Origin: Myxococcus stipitatus
GTDB lineage: Bacteria > Myxococcota > Myxococcia > Myxococcales > Myxococcaceae
Assembly: GCF_037414475.1 (NCBI RefSeq)
Contig: NZ_CP147913.1
Location: 8,814,501 to 8,878,500, forward strand
Reading direction: 5' to 3'
Length of the DNA stretch: 64,000 nucleotides
Under the pieces are notes generated by a model that saw only the letters and a program-made list of their open reading frames with translations, was not told the DNA's origin and made no database searches. The translations under genes were made by a program, and so were the position numbers. Below are positions 50,223 through 58,509 of this stretch, piece by piece. The stretch's first letter is position 1. Each line of letters starts with the position of its first letter.

Positions 50223-51572
50223 TCAACGGCCTCGCGGCTTGTCGTCCTCTTCTTCATCCGGATACATGTCGTCCGGGTCTGGCTCCGGCTCGTCATCCGG
50301 GTACATGTCGTTCGGGTCTGGCTCCAGTTCGTCTTCCTCGTCGCCGTCGGGCCGGGTGGCATAGCCGCCTGGAGCGGGCTCGGGTTCGTCGTCGAACCCG
50401 CCCGTGTCGTAGGCCGCGGCCGGCGCGGGGGCGGCTTCGTCCTGCCACCCCGTGAGGTGGCGGAAGGCCTGGAAGCCCATCGCGCCCAGTCCCGCGACGA
50501 AGATGAGCGGACCCGGCGACAGGCGCATGTGTATCAGCGCCCAGAGCAACCCCAACCCCACCACGCCCGCCGGAGCGAAACGCGTCCACGCGGGGCGGCT
50601 CACGTCGGGCTTCAGCGCCAGCATCCCGAGGAGCGAGAGCATCAGCAGCTCGAAAATCACCGCTCCGGACAAGTCCCATCCCGTCAGCGTGATGACGCCC
50701 GAGCCCGCCGAGTACAGCGAGTCGTCCGAAGGCCGCTGCTGACCGATGACCTTCAGCTCCGGAGGCCCCGCGGGCACCGGCGCATCCGCCACCACGGGCA
50801 GGGCGGTCATCGTGTGCCACGGCGCATAGAGCGTCAGCAGGCACAGCGCCACGCCCCCCAGCGCCACCACCTCCGGCATGGCCAACAGCCGCTTCGGGTC
50901 GAAGTAGCGCGCCAGCACCCCTTCGGGACCCGCGATGACCTTGCGGTACTGGTCATGGATGATGAGGCCCGAGGCCAGCAGCCACAGCAGCGGCGAGAAC
51001 CCCAACCCCACCATGCGCACCGTGAGCGCCGCGAGCAGCGCCGAGTACGCCGCGGGAACCTCCGGCCGATACAGCACCTCCGGCAGCAGCCTCGTGAAGC
51101 CGGACCCCTCACCCGCGAGCCGCAGCTCACGCGCCAGAAGCAGCACCGCACCCGCCACCGCGAGCACCGTGCCGACCACACCGACGCTCTCGAAGGAGGG
51201 GAGGATGGTGAGCGCCAGCGCGAACGCCAGCACCGCCAGCCCCACCACGCTCTGCGAATGCGCCGGCACACTGGCCAGCCACCGGGGGCCGTCGTACCGG
51301 GGCCGGGACTGCCCCGGGTCCGTGTCCTCCGCGGCCTCCTCCGGAGCCCGAGGCGCATGCGCGGCGCGGGGGTGACCCTGACGGTGGTCATCCACCTCGT
51401 CGAGAATCTCCGCGGCGTAGGAGGGCTCTTCCAATGCGCGCTTGGGCCGTGACGACCTCGGCGCGGGGCGCGAACCCGTGGGCCCTTGGGGGCTCTCCGG
51501 CATCTTCGCGCCACAGTTCTCGCAGTACTTCAGCCGGCCGTTCGAGGCCTCGCCGCACTCCGGGCACCGCAT
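50223..51572 (-). CDS. Zinc-ribbon membrane protein with acidic tail
   Basis: 449 residues. The N-terminus MRCPECGEASNGRLKYCENC is a classic zinc ribbon (two CxxC knuckles). Residues ~20-105 are a polar, disordered linker. About 8-9 hydrophobic segments occupy ~105-385. The tail carries two near-identical acidic repeats (EPDPNDMYPDDE, EPDPDDMYPDEE), visible as a tandem ~39-bp DNA repeat at ~50262-50340. It is 96 bases downstream of ccmG on the same strand and could be co-transcribed with the ccm operon. No known function. Confidence 0.75.
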   Translation of the reverse strand: MRCPECGEASNGRLKYCENCGAKMPESPQGPTGSRPAPRSSRPKRALEEPSYAAEILDEVDDHRQGHPRAAHAPRAPEEAAEDTDPGQSRPRYDGPRWLASVPAHSQSVVGLAVLAFALALTILPSFESVGVVGTVLAVAGAVLLLARELRLAGEGSGFTRLLPEVLYRPEVPAAYSALLAALTVRMVGLGFSPLLWLLASGLIIHDQYRKVIAGPEGVLARYFDPKRLLAMPEVVALGGVALCLLTLYAPWHTMTALPVVADAPVPAGPPELKVIGQQRPSDDSLYSAGSGVITLTGWDLSGAVIFELLMLSLLGMLALKPDVSRPAWTRFAPAGVVGLGLLWALIHMRLSPGPLIFVAGLGAMGFQAFRHLTGWQDEAAPAPAAAYDTGGFDDEPEPAPGGYATRPDGDEEDELEPDPNDMYPDDEPEPDPDDMYPDEEEDDKPRGR

Positions 51573-51668
51573 GGACCCACCTTGCTGTGCGGAGGGCGAG
51601 GGCCCTCACGGTCCAGCACACGTCGTGGAATACCACGACGCTTTCGCTGGAAGCGAGAGGGCCCGAGG

Positions 51669-52229
51669 CTACGGGCGCGCGGCCTCGGCGGGGGAGGGCG
51701 CCGCCGCGGTGGCCGTCAGCTCCCGGATGCGCTGGGTGAGCGACTCCGGGTCGATGGGCCCCACGTGCTTGCCGCGGATGATGCCGGACGGGTCGATGAA
51801 GTACGTCTCCGGCACTCCGGCGACCCCGTAGCTCACCGCCATGCGCGAGCGCGGGTCCACCAGCTGCGGGAAGTTGTACCCCTCCTTGCGCAAGAAGGCG
51901 CGGGCGTTGTCCTCGGTGTCCTCGAACACGACGCCCAGGAACACCGCCTGCGAGCCGAACTCCCGCTGGCCCCACGTCAGCACCGGGTGCTCGTACAGGC
52001 ACGGCCCGCACCACGAGGCCCAGAAGTTGATGACCACCGGGCGGCCCTTGAGGTCCGCCAGGCTCACCCGCTCGCCGGTGTCCAGCGAGCGCAGCACGAA
52101 GTCCGGCGCCGGCTTGCCCGCGAGCATGAAGGGCACCTCGTGCGGGTTGCGCCCGAAGCCCTTGGCCAGCACCACGAGCAGTCCCACACAGAGGACCACG
52201 AAGGCGATTGTGTAGCGCCAGCGCTTCAT
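51669..52229 (-). CDS. ccmG: CcmG/DsbE-like thioredoxin
   Basis: 186 residues. An N-terminal membrane anchor (YTIAFVVLCVGLLVVLA) precedes a periplasmic thioredoxin fold with NFWASWCGPC (Cys74, Cys77) and the cis-Pro loop GVAGVPETYFID. CcmG reduces apocytochrome c or CcmH during heme attachment. Its ATG overlaps the ccmF stop by one base (TGATG), so it is translationally coupled. The C-terminal tail is Ala/Pro-rich. Confidence 0.92.
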   Translation of the reverse strand: MKRWRYTIAFVVLCVGLLVVLAKGFGRNPHEVPFMLAGKPAPDFVLRSLDTGERVSLADLKGRPVVINFWASWCGPCLYEHPVLTWGQREFGSQAVFLGVVFEDTEDNARAFLRKEGYNFPQLVDPRSRMAVSYGVAGVPETYFIDPSGIIRGKHVGPIDPESLTQRIRELTATAAAPSPAEAARP

Positions 52230-54247
52230 CAGGCCGCCCCCCGCTCCGCGTCGCCACCCGCAAGCGGAGAGGCCCCCACCTGCGCACCCGACAACGCCAC
52301 CGCCGCCTTGCGGCGCGGCCACAGCGCGATGAGCGTGCCCAGGACCAGCAGCGGGATGCTCCACCAGATCCACCCCACCATCGGGAAGACCCAGACGTTG
52401 AAGCTCGCGTTGCCAGCCTGCTCGGAGAAGGCCATCAGGGAGATGTAGAGGTCCTCGCCGGCCGTCTCGCGCACCGCGGGCGTGCCGATGGGGTCCGTGC
52501 TCCGCTCATAGTAGTTGAGCCGGGGCTTCATCTCCGCCGCCTTGCCGCCAGGCGTCGTCACGTCCAGGCGCGCCGCGACGAAGGTGCGGTGCGGCTCCTC
52601 GCCGCTCATCAGCCCCTGGTACGTCATCTTGTAGCCGTTCAGCTCCAGCGTCTGGCCCTTCTTCAGCGTGCCGGAGGTGTGCTTCACGTACGAGGACGAC
52701 GCGGCCACCGCGACGATGATGAGGACGATGCCCAGGTGCACCACGTAGCCGCCGAAGCGGCGCTGCGCCTTGGTGGCGCTCATCGCCACCGCGGTGAACA
52801 GGCCCTCCTTGCGCTCCGACATGCGAACGCGCACCGGCGCCACCAGCTCCCGCAGGGTGATGACGGTGACGAAGCCCGCCAATCCGAAGGTGAGCAGCGG
52901 ATAGAAGCCGCGCAGCCCCACCGCGAAGCACACCGCCGTCACCACCAGCCCCACCGCGGCGGGGATGAGGAACTGCCGGCGCAGCGTGGCCTTGTCCGGC
53001 GTGCCCCACGGCAGCACCGGGCCCACGCCCATCAGGAACAGCACCGCGATGCCACCCGGCACCGCCATCTTGTTGAAGTACGGCTCACCCACGCTGACGC
53101 GCACGCCGCGCACCGCCTCGGACACCAGCGGGTAGAGCGTGCCCAGGAGCACCGTGAAGGTGATGGCCACGAACACCAGGTTGTTCACCAGGATGCTCGC
53201 CTCGCGGGACATCATCGAACTCAGCCGCCCCTCGGGAACCAGCAGCGGACCGCGCACCGCGAGCAGCGCGATGCTCACCACCAGCAGCACGCCCAGGAAG
53301 ACGAGGAACGTGGGGCCGATGTCCGACTGCGTGAAGGAGTGGACCGAGTTGAAGATGCCCGAGCGCGTCATGAACGTGCCCAGAATCGTCAGCACGAAGG
53401 ACGCCAGCGCGAGCGACAGCGTCCACAGCTTCAGCATCCGCTTGCGCTCCTGCACCATGGTGGAGTGCATGAACGCCGTCGCCGTCAGCCACGGCAGGAA
53501 GCTGGCGTTCTCCACCGGGTCCCACGCCCAGTAGCCGCCCCAGCCAAGCACCGCGTACGCCCACCAGGCGCCCAGGATGATGCCGATGGAGAGGAACAGC
53601 CACGCCACGAGCGTCCAGCGGCGCAACGGCGCCATCCACGCCTCGCCAATCTCGCCGCGCAACAGGCCCGCCACCGCGACGCCGAACGGCACCGTCATCC
53701 CCACGTAGCCCAGGTACAGGAAGGGCGGGTGGATGATCATCAGGATGTGGTTCTGGAGCAGGGGATTGGGGCCGGGGCCATCCGCCGGCACGGGCGACAT
53801 GGCGCCCCAGGGGTTGGCGGGGCCCGCGATGAGGAACGCGAAGAACACGCCCACCGCCAGCATGGTGCCCAGCGCCAGTTGCATGTAGCGCGCGTGCTCG
53901 CGGCGGTGCACCCACGCGAAGGCCGCGATGTACGCGCCCATGATGAAGCCCCAGAAGAGGATGGACCCCTCCAGCGCGCTCCACAGCGACACGACGGTGT
54001 AGAGCAGCGGCGTGTCCCGGCTGCCCACCTGCGCCACGTACTTCACGCTGAAGTCATGCGTGACGAGCGCGTACACCATCACCGCGTTCGCCGCCGTCAT
54101 GCAGCCCGCGAAGCCCCACACCGCGCGCATCACCCACGGGAAGCCCGCTTCACTGCGGCGCATCCCCGCGACCAGTCCGACCAGCGCGCCGAAGGTCGCG
54201 AACGCGAGCCCTCCGAGCACCAGCCCGTATCCAAGCGAGCCGTTCAC
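52229..54247 (-). CDS. ccmF: CcmF: cytochrome c heme lyase subunit
   Basis: 672 residues, multi-pass membrane protein. GWGGYWAWDPVENASFLPWL is the heme-handling WWD motif. Other family blocks are LQNHILMIHPPFLYLGY-like (residues ~160-180), GTFMTRSGIFNSVHSF and the large periplasmic loop before the last helix. CcmF, with CcmH, attaches heme to apocytochrome c in the periplasm. It overlaps ccmE by 4 bases at its start and ccmG by 1 base at its end. Confidence 0.95.
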   Translation of the reverse strand: MNGSLGYGLVLGGLAFATFGALVGLVAGMRRSEAGFPWVMRAVWGFAGCMTAANAVMVYALVTHDFSVKYVAQVGSRDTPLLYTVVSLWSALEGSILFWGFIMGAYIAAFAWVHRREHARYMQLALGTMLAVGVFFAFLIAGPANPWGAMSPVPADGPGPNPLLQNHILMIIHPPFLYLGYVGMTVPFGVAVAGLLRGEIGEAWMAPLRRWTLVAWLFLSIGIILGAWWAYAVLGWGGYWAWDPVENASFLPWLTATAFMHSTMVQERKRMLKLWTLSLALASFVLTILGTFMTRSGIFNSVHSFTQSDIGPTFLVFLGVLLVVSIALLAVRGPLLVPEGRLSSMMSREASILVNNLVFVAITFTVLLGTLYPLVSEAVRGVRVSVGEPYFNKMAVPGGIAVLFLMGVGPVLPWGTPDKATLRRQFLIPAAVGLVVTAVCFAVGLRGFYPLLTFGLAGFVTVITLRELVAPVRVRMSERKEGLFTAVAMSATKAQRRFGGYVVHLGIVLIIVAVAASSSYVKHTSGTLKKGQTLELNGYKMTYQGLMSGEEPHRTFVAARLDVTTPGGKAAEMKPRLNYYERSTDPIGTPAVRETAGEDLYISLMAFSEQAGNASFNVWVFPMVGWIWWSIPLLVLGTLIALWPRRKAAVALSGAQVGASPLAGGDAERGAA

Positions 54248-54741
54248 CGCGCCCCCGCTCCGGTCGACGTGCTGGCCGTCGTGGTGCTCTCGCTGAGCGT
54301 CTCACGCCACTTGTTCGGGTCCTCGCCCTCCTTGGGGGCGCGGTACTCGTTCGAGTGGTTCACCATGAGCCGGTTGGAGCTGAACACGCCCGACGCGTCG
54401 TAGGTGCCTTCCACCACGACGCCAATCTTGTCCCGGAACATCTGCGGCGGCGTCTCCGTGGAGCGCACCAGCACGCTGGCGGCGCCGTCCGTGACGTCGT
54501 TGGCCACGCGGAAGTGCAGCGTGGTGTGCTCCGCGTTCCACTGGATGCTGCCCGGCTGCACCACGCCGCCCAGGCGGATGGTGGCCGTGTATGCCTTGTC
54601 TCCCTGGGCCAGCATCTCCGACGGGCTCCAGTAATAGACGAGGTTCTCGCCAATGTTTCCAAAGGCCACGAAGCCCAGGCCAGCCCCGGCGACAAGCAGG
54701 GCTCCCAGGGCGAACAAACGATTGCGGGCGACAGGCGTCAT
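54244..54741 (-). CDS. ccmE: CcmE: heme chaperone
   Basis: 165 residues from ATG 54741 (AAGGAG 10 bases upstream). An N-terminal membrane anchor (FALGALLVAGAGLGFVAF) precedes the OB-fold domain with RLGGVVQPGSI and MFRDKIGVVVEGTYD. MVNHSNEY contains His129, the expected covalent heme ligand with the downstream Tyr. CcmE carries heme from CcmC to CcmF. The Ser/Thr/Ala-rich tail is longer than in E. coli. Confidence 0.93.
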   Translation of the reverse strand: MTPVARNRLFALGALLVAGAGLGFVAFGNIGENLVYYWSPSEMLAQGDKAYTATIRLGGVVQPGSIQWNAEHTTLHFRVANDVTDGAASVLVRSTETPPQMFRDKIGVVVEGTYDASGVFSSNRLMVNHSNEYRAPKEGEDPNKWRETLSESTTTASTSTGAGAR

Positions 54742-54748
54742 GACAGGC

Positions 54749-54931
54749 TCACTCCTTCGCGTCGTGCGGGGCCTGAGGCCGGCGCAGCCAGAGGGACAGC
54801 GAGTAAAGCACGAGGACCACGACGGTGCTCCCGTAGCAGGCCCACACGTATTCCCAGCCGCCCTGGATGCGGCCACTTCCCACCTGGCCCGCGGCCTGGG
54901 CCAGCACTCCCAGCGTCGTCAAAGTCGTCAT
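54749..54931 (-). CDS. ccmD: CcmD-like small membrane protein
   Basis: 60 residues from ATG 54931, with AAGGTGG upstream. One membrane helix (residues ~27-48, YVWACYGSTVVVLVLYSLSL) is followed by a basic segment (LWLRRPQAP), the standard CcmD layout. It lies between ccmC (2-base gap) and ccmE, as in other ccm operons. CcmD stabilises release of heme-loaded CcmE from the CcmABC complex. Confidence 0.85.
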   Translation of the reverse strand: MTTLTTLGVLAQAAGQVGSGRIQGGWEYVWACYGSTVVVLVLYSLSLWLRRPQAPHDAKE

Positions 54932-54933
54932 GT

Positions 54934-55653
54934 TCAGGCCACCTTGGGGGTGTCGTGGACGTTGGGCGCGCCCGAGCCGGGCAGGGCCTCCGGGAGCGCG
55001 ACCTCCGCGTGGCGCTCGGCCAGCGCGATGCGATAGCGGTGCATGAGCCAGACGAGGGTCAACAGCAACAGGCCGATGGCCGACACGCGCAGGGGCAGCA
55101 CCATCTGCGGGTCCACCGTCTTCGGGCTGGACTGCACCTGGTGCAGGCTTCGCCACCAGCGCACGGAGAACCAGACGATGGGCAGGTTGATGGCGCCCAG
55201 GATGGCCACCACCGCGCTCCACGTCGCGCGCTTGTCGGGGTCCTCCACGAAGCGCCGCAGCACGAGGTAGCCGGTGTACGTCACCAGCATGATGGCCTCC
55301 GACGTGAGGCGCGGGTCCCAGGACCAGTAGACGCCCCAGGTGGGACGGCCCCAGATGGCCCCCGTCACCATGCCCAGCGTCCCCAGCACCAACCCCACCT
55401 CGGCGGAGGACTCCGCCATTGAGTCCAGCTTCCAGCCCGGCTTCGTCTTGAGCAGGTGCGACACCGCCGTCACGAAGTTCAGGAACATGGCCAGCATGGC
55501 CATCCACTGGAGTGGCACGTGCACGTACATGATGCGCTGCACGTCGCCCATCTCCCGGTCCGGCGGCGCCCACGCCAGCCCCAGGTACCAGCCGATGCCC
55601 AGGATGGCCAACCCCGCGACCGGGAGGCCCCACTTCTTGATGACCTCGTTCAT
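54934..55653 (-). CDS. ccmC: CcmC: heme transfer protein
   Basis: 239 residues with six membrane segments. The WWD motif is WGVYWSWDPRLTSE, and the His ligands are expected in YVHVPLQW and further downstream. CcmC passes heme to CcmE together with CcmAB. It starts 3 bases after the ccmB stop. Confidence 0.94.
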   Translation of the reverse strand: MNEVIKKWGLPVAGLAILGIGWYLGLAWAPPDREMGDVQRIMYVHVPLQWMAMLAMFLNFVTAVSHLLKTKPGWKLDSMAESSAEVGLVLGTLGMVTGAIWGRPTWGVYWSWDPRLTSEAIMLVTYTGYLVLRRFVEDPDKRATWSAVVAILGAINLPIVWFSVRWWRSLHQVQSSPKTVDPQMVLPLRVSAIGLLLLTLVWLMHRYRIALAERHAEVALPEALPGSGAPNVHDTPKVA

Positions 55654-55656
55654 CCG

Positions 55657-56358
55657 TCAGTCCTCGATGATGCGCGGGAAGAGCATGAAGCCCACGCCCC
55701 AGTAAATCAGATTGAATCCGAGCAAAAGTCCCAACCATGAGCCCAACTGATTCATGGGGTCTCCTTGCAGCACGAGCGTGGTGGCCTTGGCCGCGGACAA
55801 CAAGGCGGGGATGACGAGCGGGAACAATAGCAGAGGCAGGAGCACGTCTCGTGCCCGGGCATTGCTCGAAATCGCCGCATAGACAGTGCCGGGAGCGCTG
55901 AGCGCCAGACTGCCCAAAAGGAGGACTGTTCCCAGGTCCACGAAGCCGGTGGCGACGCGGACGCCGTAGAGGGCCACCATGACGGGGAGCAGCAGGGTGC
56001 CCAGGGCGACGAGCAGCAGCGTGTTGCCCAGGGCCTTGGACAGGTAGATGGCGCGAGCGTCCGCGGGGGCCAGCCTCACGCCATCCATGCACGCGTTCTC
56101 GGACTCGACGCGGAAGGACTCGCCCAGGGACAACACGCTGGCGAAGAGCACGGCGAGCCAGAAGTAGCCGCCCGCGTTCTTCTCCAACAGGCGCGTGTCC
56201 GGGCCCAGCGCGAAGGAGAACATCAGCAGCGTGGCCATCGCGAAGAAGACGATGGCGTTGAGGCGCGCGCGGGTGCGCCACTCGATGAGCAGGTCCTTGC
56301 GCAAGAGCGTCAGCGTGGCGCGGATGAGCCCGATGGGACGGGGGCGGGAGGAGTTCAT
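55657..56358 (-). CDS. ccmB: CcmB: heme exporter permease
   Basis: 233 residues from ATG 56358, which overlaps the ccmA stop by 4 bases (ATGA). Six membrane helices, with LLRKDLLIEWRTRARLNAIV at the front and ACMDGVRLAPADARAIYLSK in the middle, are typical of CcmB. It forms the membrane part of the ABC complex with CcmA that drives release of holo-CcmE. Confidence 0.93.
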   Translation of the reverse strand: MNSSRPRPIGLIRATLTLLRKDLLIEWRTRARLNAIVFFAMATLLMFSFALGPDTRLLEKNAGGYFWLAVLFASVLSLGESFRVESENACMDGVRLAPADARAIYLSKALGNTLLLVALGTLLLPVMVALYGVRVATGFVDLGTVLLLGSLALSAPGTVYAAISSNARARDVLLPLLLFPLVIPALLSAAKATTLVLQGDPMNQLGSWLGLLLGFNLIYWGVGFMLFPRIIED

Positions 56359-57014
56359 GCGCTCACCGCCCGTCCGTCCTGCAGGTGCAGCCGCTCTTCG
56401 CACAGGCTCAGGCCCTGCTCGATGAGGTGGGTGGCCAGCACCACCGTGACGCCCGTGGCCTTCAGCTCCGCGATGATGGCCTCCATGTCGTGGATGCCGG
56501 CGGGGTCCAGTTCGCCGAAGGGCTCGTCGAGCAGCGCGATGCTCGGCGCCTTCATGAGCAGCCGGGCGATGGCCAGCCGCTTGCGCATGCCCGCGCTGAA
56601 GCCGCGCACGGGGTTGTCCGAGCGCTTGCCCAGCCCCACCCGCGTCAAGAGCGCGTCGGCGATGTCGGTGGGGGACGGGTGGCCCAGCAGGCGCGCGAGC
56701 ACCGTGAGGTTCTGGTGCGCGGTGAGGTCCTCGTAGAGGAAGCTGGCGTGGGACAGGAGCGCGACGTCGCGGCGCACGGCGTCGCGGTCCGTCACCGCGT
56801 CGCGGCCCAACACCTCCACGCGGCCCGCGGTGGGGCTCAGGGCGGTGGCCAGGAGGCGCAGCAGGGTCGTCTTTCCGGAGCCGTTGTGGCCGGTGAGCAG
56901 CAGCGAGCGCCCGGAGGGGAGCGCGTACGTCAGACGCGCCAGAGCCCAGCGGCGCCCATAGCGCTTGCTGACGTCATGCAGCGCGAGCGCGGGGGCGGCG
57001 GAGAGGGAAGCCAT
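56355..57014 (-). CDS. ccmA: CcmA: ABC transporter ATPase for cytochrome c maturation
   Basis: 219 residues. Walker A GHNGSGKTT (42-50), signature VRGFSAGMRKRLAIARLL and Walker B ALLDEPFGELDP are intact. The signature reads FSAGM rather than LSGGQ, which is normal in CcmA. It is the first gene of the ccmABCDEFG operon on the minus strand and is divergent from exoL across 316 bases. The ribosome-binding site is weak. Confidence 0.93.
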   Translation of the reverse strand: MASLSAAPALALHDVSKRYGRRWALARLTYALPSGRSLLLTGHNGSGKTTLLRLLATALSPTAGRVEVLGRDAVTDRDAVRRDVALLSHASFLYEDLTAHQNLTVLARLLGHPSPTDIADALLTRVGLGKRSDNPVRGFSAGMRKRLAIARLLMKAPSIALLDEPFGELDPAGIHDMEAIIAELKATGVTVVLATHLIEQGLSLCEERLHLQDGRAVSA

Positions 57015-57330
57015 CGAGGAGCAGGTTCGTACCCGGAATCGGCACTGTCATCCAGTGAAACCAAGGTGGCCGGCCGTGCAGGAGCGGAGCGGCCTGAAGG
57101 GGGGAAAGAATTTCCAACCCCTGGGGCCTTCCGTGCCCGAGCGGTCCGTCGGCTTTCCACCGTGCCTCGTGTCCGCCGGTGAGCAGGATTCCTGTCCCGC
57201 CGGACCTTCCCCCGAGGGGACAGGTTCCGTCGGCGCATTGTGTGTGGCATCCCACCTGCAATGCCCCCGCGCGAGTTGGGGTGTTCCCCTGGGGAACGTG
57301 GGCCAGAGGACCTTTTCCGCGGAGGGCGTG
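57015..57330. other. 316-base divergent intergenic region between ccmA and exoL
   Basis: No gene is visible. It holds the -24/-12-like element at 57245-57260, an 8-bp inverted repeat CCTGTCCC/GGGACAGG (57191-57224) just upstream, and the direct repeat GGTCCGTCGGC/GGTTCCGTCGGC at 57143 and 57223. These are candidate activator sites. A ccmA promoter must lie here too, but I could not place it. Confidence 0.55.
57245..57260 (+). promoter_or_regulatory. Candidate sigma-54 promoter of exoL-P
   Basis: TGGCAT-N6-TGCA has the GG and GC pairs 10 bases apart as required for -24/-12 promoters. Transcription would begin near 57271, 60 bases before the exoL ATG at 57331. The element matches the one before exoA in form and in distance to its gene. 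Confidence 0.6.
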
Positions 57331-58509
57331 ATGGCGACAGCGAGAGTCTTGCGGAGGGCGGTCAAGGCGGCGGCCGCTGGCGTGCTGCATTACAGCGGCA
57401 TGCGGCGGGCAATGGCGGCCTATCGGCGGGTGCAGTCGGGAGGTCGGCGCATGCTCATCGTGAGCTATCACCGGGTGGTGAGTGACTTCACCGGCGAGCT
57501 GCAGCGCTCCATCCCCGGGTTGCTCATCAGCCAGGAGACGTTCCGCCGCCACATCGAGGAGGCCTCGGCGGCGGGCTTCGACCTGGTGTCCATCGGCGAC
57601 GCGGTGGATGTCATGGCGGGGCGGAGGGTGGCGAAGAAGGACCTGTGCGTCATCACGTTCGATGACGGCTACCGGGACATCTACCGGTACGCGTACCCCA
57701 TCCTGAAGCAGCTGGGGGTGCCGGCCATCACATACCTTCCCACCGCGTTCATCGGCACCAACCGGCGGTTCAACCACGACCGGCTGTTCCACCTGCTGCG
57801 GCGGACGCAGGAGCGGCAATTCCAGCCGGTGTTCGCGACGCTGCCGGAGGCGTCGATGGCGCTGCTGGGGCCCATCCTCTCCGGGCAGAAGACGGTGTCG
57901 GCCGCGCTGGACGACTTCATCGGCGAGCACCCCACGCGGGTGTTGACGGCCATCATCGACGGATTGGAGCAGCAGCTGGGAGGGGGGCAGGACCTGCTGC
58001 CCGAGCAGGGCGACATCATGAACTGGGACGAGGTGCGCCGCATGGCGCGCGACGGCTTCGAGTTCGGCGCGCACACGCTGGGGCACACGGTGCTGACGCT
58101 GGAGCCGCAGGAGGTGGTGGAGCAGGAGATCCTCCAGTCCAAGCGCACCATCGAGTCGGAGGTGGGCATCCAGGTGCGCGACTTCGCGTATTGCAACGGC
58201 TGGTACTCGGACGAAATCATCCGCGCGCTGGCGTCGCACGGCTTCCGCTCGGGTGTCACCACCGAGGACCTGCCCAACCGCATTGGCGGAGACCCGTTCA
58301 CGCTCAAGCGCAAGGTGCTGTGGGAGAACTTCAGCCTGGGCATGTTGGGGGACTACTCGTCGCCCCTCACCGGATGCCAGTTGGATGATTGCTTCGGGCT
58401 GTTGGGTGTGAGCCGGCCGGTGCCCGGGCGAAGGACTCACTCCTATCGCAACAGCCTGCTGGGCAACGTGGTGGCGCGGCCCGGGAAATCGTTGACGGAG
58501 GCTCCGTGA
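57331..58509 (+). CDS. exoL: ExoL: NodB-type polysaccharide deacetylase
   Basis: 392 residues from ATG 57331 (GGAGGG at 57321-57326). The metal-dependent site is visible as ITFDDGYRDIYRY (Asp111, Asp112) and GAHTLGHTV (His248, His252), followed by FAYCNGWYSDEI. It removes acetyl groups from amino sugars of a polysaccharide or lipid-linked precursor. There is no clear cleavable signal, so it may act on the cytoplasmic face or be exported by another route. In M. xanthus exoL starts the second spore-coat cluster. Its stop overlaps exoM by 4 bases. Confidence 0.9.
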   Translation: MATARVLRRAVKAAAAGVLHYSGMRRAMAAYRRVQSGGRRMLIVSYHRVVSDFTGELQRSIPGLLISQETFRRHIEEASAAGFDLVSIGDAVDVMAGRRVAKKDLCVITFDDGYRDIYRYAYPILKQLGVPAITYLPTAFIGTNRRFNHDRLFHLLRRTQERQFQPVFATLPEASMALLGPILSGQKTVSAALDDFIGEHPTRVLTAIIDGLEQQLGGGQDLLPEQGDIMNWDEVRRMARDGFEFGAHTLGHTVLTLEPQEVVEQEILQSKRTIESEVGIQVRDFAYCNGWYSDEIIRALASHGFRSGVTTEDLPNRIGGDPFTLKRKVLWENFSLGMLGDYSSPLTGCQLDDCFGLLGVSRPVPGRRTHSYRNSLLGNVVARPGKSLTEAP

